Shown here: in pieces, positions 42,695 through 51,150 of the stretch
How the letters are laid out: the number at the start of each line of letters is the position of its first letter
How positions within the stretch are numbered: position 1 is the stretch's first letter
Source of the DNA: Planctomycetia bacterium
GTDB taxonomy: Bacteria > Planctomycetota > Phycisphaerae > UBA1845 > UTPLA1
DNA: 64,000 nt
Direction: 5' to 3'
Assembly (NCBI GenBank): GCA_015075745.1
Contig: JABTTW010000001.1
Span: 3,343,904-3,407,903 of the forward strand
Program-made: the position numbers and the translations under genes
The notes under the pieces: generated by a model
Seen by the model: the letters and a program-made list of their open reading frames with translations, nothing else
What the model was told of the DNA's origin: nothing
Databases searched by the model: none

Positions 42695-42724
42695 CCGATC
42701 CGAGCCGCGCCCGTCAGCAAGCGG
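42695..42724. repeat. REP-like 30-bp repeat, second copy
   Basis: CCGATCCGAGCCGCGCCCGT and ten further bases match 38880-38909 at 28 of 30 positions. It lies between the two 58-bp repeats. Confidence 0.6.
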
Positions 42725-42875
42725 TACCAGAATCGTCCGATCTCTGTCACATTCTCGGCAGACCGTCCATCTCAGTCGGTGTCGCTGCCATTGCATTCCC
42801 CTCGACCCCTTGCCCCCTCGACCCCATGGCCCCTTTTCATCATTTTTCACCAAAATCTCGCCCGGCCCCAACACA

Positions 42876-42933
42876 TGCCCGCCACTTGTGTTGGCACAAT
42901 TCCCGCAAGGCCTGTGTCACCGTATGTCACCTT
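42876..42933 (+). repeat. 58-bp direct repeat, copy 2
   Basis: Second copy, 273 bp downstream of copy 1 in the same orientation; see 42603-42660. The two copies and the REP-like unit occupy most of the gene-free stretch before the serine acetyltransferase gene. Confidence 0.75.
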
Positions 42934-43035
42934 GGCTTTTCCAGAAAATTCCTCGTCCAGACGCCGTTGGCGCAGTGCATCCGAAAGGCATATCGGGCGT
43001 TGTCAGGCCAAATGGTCCGCGTCCGAGGGGAGGTG

Positions 43036-43041
43036 TATAAT
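43036..43041 (+). promoter_or_regulatory. TATAAT 6 nt before the serine acetyltransferase ATG
   Basis: TATAAT, then CGACGC, then ATG (43048). GGGGAGG also lies upstream (43027-43033) but 14 nt from the ATG, which is long for a ribosome binding site. No good -35 at 17 nt. Confidence 0.4.
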
Positions 43042-43047
43042 CGACGC

Positions 43048-44028
43048 ATGATCGGTGAATTCGACCTCGACAACCAGTTGCAGGACCTCGTCGATCGGAT
43101 CGTCGCGAACTACGCCTCCGATCCGCGCACGCGGCACATCGATCGGGGATACCTCCCCAGCCACAGTGAGATCGTCGAGATCATCGAGATGCTCCTGGAA
43201 GTGTCCTATCCCGGCTACTTCGGCCGGCAGAATCTATCGACGAAGAATGTCCGCTACCACGTCGGCGACCTGCTGCCGCGCCTCGCCCAAAAGCTCTACC
43301 TGCAGATGTTCCGCTCGCTGTGCCACGCAAACGAAGTCAGCGGTAACTACGACCCCAACGGACCCACCGGCCAGGCCCTGCCCTTCGACGCCAAGGCGCG
43401 CGAACTGACCCTGGCCTTCCTTGGACAGATCCCGGCTGTTCGCGACGTTCTCGCCTATGACGTTCAGGCCGCCTACGACGGCGATCCCGCTTCGGCCAAT
43501 ACCGACGAAGTGATCCTCGCCTATCCCGGACTCCTGGCCATCACCGTCTATCGCTACGCCCATGAGCTCTATGAAATGCAGATGCCCGTCCTGCCGCGAA
43601 CCATGTCGGAATGGGCCCATAAGCAGACCGGCATCGACATCCACCCCGGCGCGAAGATGGGCCGCAGCTTCTTCATCGATCACGGCACCGGCGTCGTCAT
43701 CGGCGAGACCACGGAAATCGGCGACAACGTGAAGATCTATCAGGGCGTCACGCTCGGCGCCCTGTCCTTCCTCAAGGATGAGCGCGGCCGAATGGTCCGC
43801 GGCTACAAGCGCCACCCGACGGTTCGCAACAACGTCACCATTTACGCCAACGCCATCATCCTGGGCGGCGACACCATCCTCGGCGAGGGCTGCACCATCG
43901 GCGGCTCCACCTTCCTGACGTCGAGCGTCCCGGCCGGATGCACCGTGACGACCTCACCGCCGGAACTGACCGTCCGCCCGCCCAAGCAGCGACTCGTCGC
44001 TGGGCCCGGGCTGGACTTCGACATCTGA
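43048..44028 (+). CDS. cysE: Serine O-acetyltransferase
   Basis: The enzyme makes O-acetylserine from serine and acetyl-CoA, the first step to cysteine. The 326-residue protein has an N-terminal helical domain (about 1-180; YHVGDLLPRLAQKLYLQMF, YPGLLAITVYRYAHELY) and a left-handed beta-helix domain with hexapeptide repeats (TGIDIHPGAKMGRSFFIDHG, TGVVIGETTEIGDNVKIYQG, TLGALSF, AIILGGDTILGEGCTIGG). The catalytic His is in FIDHGTGVVIGE. It is longer than E. coli CysE (about 273), like the EpsC/SAT variants. No cysK is adjacent. Confidence 0.92.
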   Translation: MIGEFDLDNQLQDLVDRIVANYASDPRTRHIDRGYLPSHSEIVEIIEMLLEVSYPGYFGRQNLSTKNVRYHVGDLLPRLAQKLYLQMFRSLCHANEVSGNYDPNGPTGQALPFDAKARELTLAFLGQIPAVRDVLAYDVQAAYDGDPASANTDEVILAYPGLLAITVYRYAHELYEMQMPVLPRTMSEWAHKQTGIDIHPGAKMGRSFFIDHGTGVVIGETTEIGDNVKIYQGVTLGALSFLKDERGRMVRGYKRHPTVRNNVTIYANAIILGGDTILGEGCTIGGSTFLTSSVPAGCTVTTSPPELTVRPPKQRLVAGPGLDFDI

Positions 44029-44174
44029 TTCCTGAATAATCAGTCAGGATTGCGGGATCGGCACTTAACGGCGATGCCGCTCCTATAGTTAGAACATTCC
44101 CACCGGCCGCACGCCCGATGCAAATGCCGATAAATCCTAAGTCGGAACCCCCGTGCGATTGGAGTTGCCCGCCC

Positions 44175-45947
44175 ATGCGTCCTCGTTCATTCCGTCGAAT
44201 CAATTCTCTCCTGTTGGGGGTGTCGATCCTTCTCGCGTCGATGGCATCCGCCGGATGCGGCGACAAGGAAGAATGGAACCAGTTCTGGTCGCAGTGGGAA
44301 GAAAAGGGCGAGCAGCCCGCCCCCGCGCCGGTCATGGACTCGCGCGGCAAGGGTCTCCAGGGCACCATCGGCCAACTCGTCACGATTGACGGCCTGCGAC
44401 TGCTCCGCGTCAACGGATACGGCCTCGTCACCGGTCTCGTCGATTCCGGCGGCGCCGATGGGCCCAAGGTCGTAAAGGACTACCTCGTCAAGGAAATCCG
44501 CCGGATGCAGGAGATCGGCGAGCCGGGCATGCCCGCCGGAGACATCCTCGGCAGCAAGGACTCCGCGATCGTCGCCGTCTCAGGTTGGATCAAGCCGGGA
44601 GCGAAGAAGGGCGACCGCTTCGACGTGGTCATCGACGCGATGGGTGCCCAGGCCAAGTCGCTCGTCGGCGGCCGCCTCGTGCTGTGCGACCTGAAGCTCT
44701 TCGCCGAGACACCGCAGGGAATCATCGAGGGCAAGATACTCGCCCGCGCCGATGGGCCGGTGTTCGTCAGTCCCTTCGACCGCGCCGGACGGCCGACGTC
44801 GAATGTTGACCTGCGCAAGGGGATGGTCCTCGGCGGCGGCATCGTCAGGGAGCCGCGGAAGATACGCCTGATGCTCACCGACCCTCGCTACAGCGTCGCA
44901 CAGCAGATCGAGAATCGGATCAACAGCCGCTACTCAGTCGTTGACCCAATTGCCGACGCCATGAGCGCCGGTTCCCTCGATCTGAAGATTCCCGACGAAT
45001 CCGACGACCGAAAGCGCATCTTCCTCGAGCGGATCATGCATACGACGATCAACGGCAGTACGCCGTTCCTGGAGCAGCGCGCCCGGGAGCTGGGCGAGGA
45101 GATCACCGATTCCGATGCCGAGTACGAGACCATCGGCCTGGCCTGGGAGGCCATTGGCAAGCTCGCGCTACCGCATATTCGCAAGCATTATGCGACCGAG
45201 TCGCCCGAGATCAGCTTCTTCGCCGGTCGTACAGGTCTTCGACTCGGCGACAAGGAAGGAATGCGGACCGTCGGTCGACACGCACAGAACCTCAAGAGTC
45301 CCTATCGGGTGCAGGCGATTGACGAACTCGGCTACGCCACGGACATGTCCGCTGCCGGCGAGGTGCTGAGAAAGATCCTGGATGACACTGACACCGACAT
45401 TCGCATCCGCGCGTATCTGGCAATCCGACGCCATGCGACCCCGACAGTAGAGTCGTACGTCCTGGACCGGGACAACGCGGTCCTCGACGTGCTGGACAGC
45501 GGGGGGCCGTTTCTGGTCTATGTGCAGCGGCTGGGTTCGCCGCGCATAGCCCTTTTCGGCCGTCAGATGCGCTGCGATCCGCCGGCGATTTTTCCCGACC
45601 TGCAGTACCGCAACGACGATCGCTTCCTTCACCTGCTCATCACGGCGCAGGCGAAGGACGAAAAGCTTTCCGTCATATATAAGAACCGCGCCAACGGACA
45701 GACATCTCCGAAGCTGGACGGGCCGCTGAACGTCGCGGAGTTGGTTCGTTTTCTCGGAGATCGATTCGAGTTGAGCGCCGAGGGAAAGCCTGAGTCGCTT
45801 GCGGTTCCGTATGCGGAAGTCATCGACGTGCTCGGTGCTTTTTGCAAATCAAAGACCATCGCCGCTACGTTCGTGACCGACGAGATGACCGTCGATCCGG
45901 ACGCCGACCTCGACAGCGGCAAGGAACGCCCGGAATCGGAGTATTAG
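44175..45947 (+). CDS. FlgI (flagellar P-ring)-like lipoprotein with helical repeat C-terminus
   Basis: From ATG 44175 the protein has 590 residues and a lipoprotein signal ending LASMASAGCG. Residues about 55-300 follow the P-ring protein FlgI: VNGYGLVTGLVDSGGADGPK, ILGSKDSAIVAVSGWIKPGA, GDRFDVVIDAMGAQAKSLVG, RLVLCDLKLFAETPQG and VLGGGIVREP. After that come HEAT-like helices (about 335-440, YRVQAIDELGYATDMSAAGE, RIRAYLAIRRHA) and an unrecognised C-terminal domain. No flagellar genes are nearby, so it may be a P-ring-fold protein used elsewhere in the envelope. Confidence 0.75.
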   Translation: MRPRSFRRINSLLLGVSILLASMASAGCGDKEEWNQFWSQWEEKGEQPAPAPVMDSRGKGLQGTIGQLVTIDGLRLLRVNGYGLVTGLVDSGGADGPKVVKDYLVKEIRRMQEIGEPGMPAGDILGSKDSAIVAVSGWIKPGAKKGDRFDVVIDAMGAQAKSLVGGRLVLCDLKLFAETPQGIIEGKILARADGPVFVSPFDRAGRPTSNVDLRKGMVLGGGIVREPRKIRLMLTDPRYSVAQQIENRINSRYSVVDPIADAMSAGSLDLKIPDESDDRKRIFLERIMHTTINGSTPFLEQRARELGEEITDSDAEYETIGLAWEAIGKLALPHIRKHYATESPEISFFAGRTGLRLGDKEGMRTVGRHAQNLKSPYRVQAIDELGYATDMSAAGEVLRKILDDTDTDIRIRAYLAIRRHATPTVESYVLDRDNAVLDVLDSGGPFLVYVQRLGSPRIALFGRQMRCDPPAIFPDLQYRNDDRFLHLLITAQAKDEKLSVIYKNRANGQTSPKLDGPLNVAELVRFLGDRFELSAEGKPESLAVPYAEVIDVLGAFCKSKTIAATFVTDEMTVDPDADLDSGKERPESEY

Positions 45948-46189
45948 CGCTGAACAATGCGGCGATGGCATCACGCCTGCAATGGCTTGGTAAGTTCATG
46001 AATCCCGCCAAGCGGTTTCCACCTTGCGAAATCGGCAAATTTCTGCACAATAGGGTGATTCCGACGACCCGTTGATTCTCATCAGTACATTTGGCGCAGC
46101 GACGGCGGCTCGGATCAGGGCGGCCTCATTGCGGAGGCAGACGGTCGCGCACCAACACACTGTTTTACTACCAATTCCGGAGCAGCCCA

Positions 46190-47440
46190 TTGCGAATTCG
46201 ATTGAATAGTTTGCCGTGCTATTGGATGGTTCTCCCGGCATCGCTTCTTGCCGGATGCGTCCTGGGGCCGACGGCGCTTTCCGAAAGCCGCTGGCGCTAC
46301 AACGAGGTGATCAGCAAGACGAGCAACGAACAGATTCTGCTTAACCTCGTTCGACTGAGATACCGCGACGTTCCATTTGTGCTCGACGTCGGCAGCGTCT
46401 CGGCGCAATTTGAGTTCCGGCAGAGTACCGACGCGCTCGGAACACTGAACGAGAACGTCGGTCCCTATCCGATCAACCCGGACTCACTTGAAATCGGCGG
46501 CGGCTTCTCATTCGCCGATCGGCCGACCGTAATCTTTTCCCCGGTGCAGGGGCAGAAATTCGTCCGACAGCTGATGACCCCCGTCGGCCTGGACACGCTG
46601 CTGCTGCTGCAACGATCGGGTTGGCGAGCGGATCGCGTCCTGCGGTTGTGCGTTCAGAGTATCAACGGCGTCGACAACGCGACGTCGGCCAGCGGCCCGA
46701 CGCCCAGGAATGCGCCTGCGTATCGTGAATTTCGCCGCGTGTGCCAGCTCATTCAGACGCTGCAGGATCGTCGCCAGATTGCGTTCGGATATGTGTCCGA
46801 GGATTCCGATTTTTCGGATGCGATCCCGCCGGCCGCGATTCAGGGAGAGGATCTTGTTCTCGCTGCCAAAGAGGGCTTCACCCTGCGCAAATCCGAGGAT
46901 GGCACCGGTTTCGTCCTGCGCGGCCCGAAGAGCCGCATTGAACTGCAGATCGCGGAACTGGCGGCGGATAGCCCGGAAGTACGTGAGTTAATAGACATCC
47001 TGAATCTCGCACCGGGGAAGAATCGATTCGAGGTGGTCTTCATCGGGACCGAGGTTGTGAATCGCGAGCCGAATCCGCCCGGGTTTCAGCGCGTCTTCAT
47101 TGCTTCCCGCGCGCTATTGGGCACCATGTTTTATGTCTCACAGAATGTCGACATCCCAAAAGCCCACGAGCGCGGCGGCCTCGTCACACAGACCCGCACG
47201 GAGGATGGCCAGCCTTTCGACTGGAACGCCGTGAGCGGTGATCTTTTGCGAATCCAGTCCCAGCGGCTGCAGCCCAGGAACGCCGCAGTGGCGGTTCAGT
47301 ATCGCGGCTACTGGTTCTATATCGCAGACGATGACCTGGCCTCAAAATCGACATTCACGTTGCTCTCTCAATTGGGTTCGCTGCAGGCGGGCGTCGAAGC
47401 CGGCCCGGGCCCGGTCCTGACGATTCCAGTCGGCGGGTAA
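46190..47440 (+). CDS. Large predicted lipoprotein of a conserved unknown family
   Basis: The TTG start at 46190 (GGAG 7 nt upstream) gives a lipoprotein signal, LPCYWMVLPASLLAGC. The 416-residue protein has the stretch NEQILLNLVRLRYRDVPFVL and DVGSVSAQFEF, which I recognise from hypothetical proteins in several proteobacteria and planctomycetes, without known function. It contains beta-rich segments (VVFIGTEVVNREPNPPGF, NAAVAVQYRGYWFYIADDDL). ATG 46226 would remove part of the signal peptide. Likely envelope-attached. Confidence 0.75.
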   Translation: MRIRLNSLPCYWMVLPASLLAGCVLGPTALSESRWRYNEVISKTSNEQILLNLVRLRYRDVPFVLDVGSVSAQFEFRQSTDALGTLNENVGPYPINPDSLEIGGGFSFADRPTVIFSPVQGQKFVRQLMTPVGLDTLLLLQRSGWRADRVLRLCVQSINGVDNATSASGPTPRNAPAYREFRRVCQLIQTLQDRRQIAFGYVSEDSDFSDAIPPAAIQGEDLVLAAKEGFTLRKSEDGTGFVLRGPKSRIELQIAELAADSPEVRELIDILNLAPGKNRFEVVFIGTEVVNREPNPPGFQRVFIASRALLGTMFYVSQNVDIPKAHERGGLVTQTRTEDGQPFDWNAVSGDLLRIQSQRLQPRNAAVAVQYRGYWFYIADDDLASKSTFTLLSQLGSLQAGVEAGPGPVLTIPVGG

Positions 47441-47555
47441 TGCGGTCGGCGCCGTCTTGGTCCTGACATGCCGTCGCCGCCTTGCGAAATTGCGGCGTTC
47501 ATGCACTAATGGCCGATTCTGACGACCTATAGATTTTCACCCTGAGGTGCCGTGC

Positions 47556-49409
47556 ATGCGCTGGTCTCGTTATCTGATCCCCACCACCAAGGAAGTCCCC
47601 AAGGATGCCGTCGTCGCTTCGCATCAGTTGATGCTTCGCGCCGGGCTGATTCGCCAACTCGCCGCCGGAATCTATTCTTACTTGCCGCTGGGCTATCGAG
47701 CTTTGCGCAAGGTCGAGGAAATCGTCCGCGACGAGATGAACCGGGCCGGTGCGATCGAATTGCACATGCCGGTGATGCACCCGATCGAATTGTGGCAGCA
47801 GACGGGGCGCGTGGCGGCGATGGGCGATGTGCTGCTTCGGCTGCGGCCGGTGAAGGAGGGCGACGAGTCGGACTGGCGCGCCCAGACGGTGCTCGGTCCG
47901 ACGCATGAGGAGCCGGTGACGGAGATCGCCGGGGCCTATCTGAACAGCTACAAGAACCTGCCGGTCAATTTGTATCAGATTCAGGTGAAGTTCCGTGGCG
48001 AGGCGCGGCCCAAGAGCGGCGTGCTGCGGACGCGCGAGTTTCTGATGAAGGACGCCTACAGCTTCCACCGCGACAAGGAGAGCCTCGACGAGGGCTACAA
48101 GAAGATGTACGACGCTTATTGTCGCATCTTCACCCGCTGCGGCTTGCCGTACATCGCCGTCGAGGCGGAAAGCGGGCCCATCGGCGGTGACGCGTCGCAC
48201 GAATTCATGGTGCTGACCGACGCGGGCGAGGACTTCGTTGCGCTTTCGGAGAACGGTGACTACGCCGCGAACACGGAGCGAGCGGTGTGTGCGCCGCTGC
48301 CGCAGGACGAGTCGGCGATGAAGCCGATCGAAGAGGTGCATACGCCGAACCAGCGGACGATCGAGGAGGTGACGGCGTTTCTGAAGACGAAGCCGTCGCA
48401 GATGATCAAGACGCTGGTGTATGAAGTGCATGAGATATCCAAATCGAAACTCAGCCAAGAAGGAGCGGAAGCCAAGCGGTTAGTTCGGGAATCCGGCGTT
48501 TCCCATTCCGATGCGCAAGGAAAGCAGACTCCGGGATGGTACGTTAGCGCCGTTGTTGTCTGTGTTCGCGGCGACCACGAGGTAAATGAGAATAAGCTTC
48601 GCCGATTATTTCCAGATATGACGCTCGAATTGGCCGCGCCGGATACGATTCGCAAGCTGACGAATGCCGAGGTCGGTTTTGCCGGACCGCACACGCTGGA
48701 CAAATCCGGCGTGGCCTATCGGCTCATTGTTGATCAGGCGGTGGCGGTGATGCGCAACGGCGCTTCCGGCGCGAACAAGACCGACTACCACGCGGTCAAC
48801 GTGAACCCCGGCCGGGATTTTCCGTTGACCGGAGAGAACGTGACGACTGCCGATGTGCGGTCGGTCGTTGAAGGCGACCTATCACCGACCGGCAGCGGTT
48901 CGCCGATCAGCCTCAAGAAGGCCATCGAAGTCGGCCACGTGTTCAAGCTGGGCACCAAGTACAGCGATGCCATGAAGGCGACATTCCTGGATAACGACGG
49001 CAAGCCCAAGCCGCTCATCATGGGCTGCTACGGCATCGGGCTCAACCGCATCATGGCCGCGGCGATCGAGGCCCACCACGACGACGTGGGCATCATCTGG
49101 CCGAAGTCGATCGCGCCGTTCACGGTGCAGATCATCTCGCTGGACCCGCGGGAGAAGGATGTTGTCGATACGGCGGAGAAGATCTACGAGGAACTGACGG
49201 CCGCGGGGATCGATGTGCTCTTCGATGACCGCGACGAACGGGCGGGGTTCAAGTTTAAGGATGCCGATTTGATCGGTATTCCGATTCGCATCACGATTGG
49301 GCGCAAGGCGCTTGCGGAAGGCGTGGTGGAAGTGAAGGAGCGGTCGGGGGTGGAGGTAGAGAAAATAGAGCCCGAGAAGGTCTTGGGGCGGGTGCAAACG
49401 ATGCTCTGA
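47556..49409 (+). CDS. proS: Prolyl-tRNA synthetase (bacterial type, with insertion domain)
   Basis: ProS charges tRNA-Pro. The 617-residue protein shows class II motifs: RYLIPTTKEVPKDAVVASHQ, RKVEEIVRDEMNRAGAIELHMPV (motif 1), VLGPTHEEPVTEI and FRGEARPKSGVLRTREFLMKDAYSFH (motif 2), GCYGIGLNRIMAAAIE (motif 3), and the anticodon-binding end. The editing (INS) domain is present between (about 270-430), including VRGDHEVNENKL. A stretch of about 35 residues around 48430-48540 has no counterpart in typical ProS. ATG 47556 follows GAGGTG at 6 nt. Confidence 0.96.
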   Translation: MRWSRYLIPTTKEVPKDAVVASHQLMLRAGLIRQLAAGIYSYLPLGYRALRKVEEIVRDEMNRAGAIELHMPVMHPIELWQQTGRVAAMGDVLLRLRPVKEGDESDWRAQTVLGPTHEEPVTEIAGAYLNSYKNLPVNLYQIQVKFRGEARPKSGVLRTREFLMKDAYSFHRDKESLDEGYKKMYDAYCRIFTRCGLPYIAVEAESGPIGGDASHEFMVLTDAGEDFVALSENGDYAANTERAVCAPLPQDESAMKPIEEVHTPNQRTIEEVTAFLKTKPSQMIKTLVYEVHEISKSKLSQEGAEAKRLVRESGVSHSDAQGKQTPGWYVSAVVVCVRGDHEVNENKLRRLFPDMTLELAAPDTIRKLTNAEVGFAGPHTLDKSGVAYRLIVDQAVAVMRNGASGANKTDYHAVNVNPGRDFPLTGENVTTADVRSVVEGDLSPTGSGSPISLKKAIEVGHVFKLGTKYSDAMKATFLDNDGKPKPLIMGCYGIGLNRIMAAAIEAHHDDVGIIWPKSIAPFTVQIISLDPREKDVVDTAEKIYEELTAAGIDVLFDDRDERAGFKFKDADLIGIPIRITIGRKALAEGVVEVKERSGVEVEKIEPEKVLGRVQTML

Positions 49410-49428
49410 GCCGGACGTCTGTCATGTA

Positions 49429-49457
49429 TTGTATCCGGTGCTTTGGTGCCCTAGAAT
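49429..49457 (+). promoter_or_regulatory. Promoter TTGTAT-17-TAGAAT, 6 nt before a GTG
   Basis: TTGTAT (49429-49434), 17 nt, TAGAAT (49452-49457), 6 nt, GTG (49464). Spacing is ideal, and the start site would fall at the GTG. Confidence 0.5.
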
Positions 49458-49463
49458 TGAATT

Positions 49464-50054
49464 GTGTTATCAACATGTCGAACATCCTGGGCTCCATTTG
49501 TGGCCATCGAACGAGTTGAGAAGCTTCTTCGCGACACGACACGAGCACTCGATGCAGCCGGTGTGCTCTATGCCGTCGTGGGAGGAAATGCTGTTGCGGA
49601 GTGGGTCTCGTCGGTGGACGAGGACATGGTCCGATTCACAAAAGACGTCGACGTGCTGATTCGACGATCAGACCTGCCGAACGTATCGCGAGCATTGGCC
49701 GGTACCAATCTCGTTCAAGCCGAGGTACTTCAGGTTACCGTATTTGTTGACAAAGAGGATCCCAAACCCAGCCGTGGCGTTTATCTCGTGATGGGCAATG
49801 AGAAAATTCGAGCCCACTATGCGCACCCAGCACCTGATCCGGATCGAGCAGTTCGCTTGAAGTCGGGATATCGAGTTATTGATCTCGAAGGCCTTTTGGC
49901 GACGAAGCTGCAGTCCTTTCGAGACATTGATCGCGCGCATATTCGAGACCTGATGGCGGCTAATTTGATTTCGCCTGACATTCAAAACGCGTTGCCATCC
50001 GACCTTCGCGAGCGACTTGAGCAGATAAAGGCCAGTCCAGAGGACATTCATTAG
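49464..50054 (+). CDS. Nucleotidyltransferase-fold protein (minimal type)
   Basis: A 196-residue protein with the nucleotidyltransferase core YAVVGGNAVAEWV and RFTKDVDVLIRRSDL (GG...A...DVD), then VYLVMGNEKIR and a helical end (VIDLEGLLATKLQSFRDIDRAHIRDLM). It is related in style to the protein at 5998 and to AbiEii-like and DUF6036-like enzymes. GTG 49464 is chosen from the promoter position; GTG 49500 is an alternative. No partner gene is adjacent and the substrate is unknown. Confidence 0.75.
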   Translation: MLSTCRTSWAPFVAIERVEKLLRDTTRALDAAGVLYAVVGGNAVAEWVSSVDEDMVRFTKDVDVLIRRSDLPNVSRALAGTNLVQAEVLQVTVFVDKEDPKPSRGVYLVMGNEKIRAHYAHPAPDPDRAVRLKSGYRVIDLEGLLATKLQSFRDIDRAHIRDLMAANLISPDIQNALPSDLRERLEQIKASPEDIH

Positions 50055-50461
50055 GTCGTATTACGTCTGTTTCCTTCCTGCCTACTCCTTCATGTGCCTT
50101 TCGATCCTGGTTGTGTCCAAGGCCTTCCTATACCTCGGTACTCGGAATTCAATTCTACGTTAGTTATCGCCTCGTTAATATCGACAAAGGCAACCCCGGA
50201 GCTGTGGCCGCGCCGTATCCGGGCTAAAGCGGCTTGCGCATCTGCGTAGCGTCCGGCGCCTCTGCCGGACGTGAATCGCAAGGGACATTTCCTGATATAC
50301 AACGCTGCATCAACGCGCAATCTGCCATAAGGTCTTCCTCGGACAACGGTCAGAGTCATTCGCGCGTCATTCCCGCCAAAATCCATTTTCAATGATACAT
50401 TTTCTCAGGGCGATCAGAATGCTTCTCGCATAGTAGCAGGATAGAATTTAACAGGTGCCGT
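50055..50461. other. Intergenic region of about 400 bp with a strong hairpin
   Basis: It contains an 8-bp perfect hairpin, CGTCCGGC (50250-50257), loop GCCTCT, GCCGGACG (50264-50271), without a T run. A minus-strand frame of 100 codons from a TTG at 50392 to 50090 covers most of it, but it has no recognisable feature and I give it low weight. TAGAAT near 50441 may be a promoter element of the next gene. Confidence 0.45.
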
Positions 50462-51040
50462 TTGAGTCAATCCAGACGCTACTATGTTGTGCTGTCCATC
50501 TCCGCACTATTCGGAGCGGCGGCGACTCTCCTTGTTCATTTCTATGTCATTCGCCCCAGTGCCAATTGGGATCTTGAAGAGGGAGTTTTTACGATCTATC
50601 TGAATTCGTGGGTCGGTCAGCCAGAAGGCGCCATCGATCCTCCGACGCCCGAGGAGAAAATGCCAAACCTCGAGCGGCTTTGTCATCACGTCATCGATGT
50701 CGTGATGCCTTACAAATGCAAAGAAGCAAAGCGATTCGATCTGTGGTTTCGTAATGGGCCCTGGTATCCCAGTGGTTGGCCGTTTCTTTCCAATGACCAC
50801 GGTGTGGCGGCCGGCCTTGATGAACATGATTGTACACGACCCGGGTGTCCGCGATTCACCGAGCACTTTGTAGGGATACATGGGCGAAAGAGAATCATCT
50901 ACTCTGGCATGTTAGCCAATTGGTATGTCTATTCCGTAGCCGCCTTTTGCGTCTGCTGGGTGATTCAAAGCTTTCTTGATCGCCGCGCCAAGGCAAGAGT
51001 CGCTCGTCGAAGCGGCTTTCCGATCAGTTTGGTTCCTTGA
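50462..51040 (+). CDS. Small membrane protein with two terminal helices
   Basis: A 192-residue protein with a hydrophobic helix near each end (YYVVLSISALFGAAATLLVHF at about 8-28, and WYVYSVAAFCVCWVIQSFL at about 155-173) and a Cys-containing soluble centre (LCHHVIDVVMPYKCKEAKRF, HDCTRPGCPRFTEHFVG). The start is TTG with AGGTG upstream. No family recognised. Confidence 0.55.
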   Translation: MSQSRRYYVVLSISALFGAAATLLVHFYVIRPSANWDLEEGVFTIYLNSWVGQPEGAIDPPTPEEKMPNLERLCHHVIDVVMPYKCKEAKRFDLWFRNGPWYPSGWPFLSNDHGVAAGLDEHDCTRPGCPRFTEHFVGIHGRKRIIYSGMLANWYVYSVAAFCVCWVIQSFLDRRAKARVARRSGFPISLVP

Positions 51041-51150
51041 AGGCTGTGTCTTCGGCGGCCTGCCCTGTTGGGAGACGACGACTCGAAGGACTTCCAAAGC
51101 TCAATAGATTGAGTGGTGTGATTGGAACGGCGGGTTTTTGCGGGACAAGC

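Noticed and set aside
42335..43051. Plus-strand frame (238 codons) through the repeats before cysE
   Set aside because: The repeated peptide PATCVGTI...SPYVT comes from the 58-bp DNA repeat; no domain and biased composition, so treated as non-coding.
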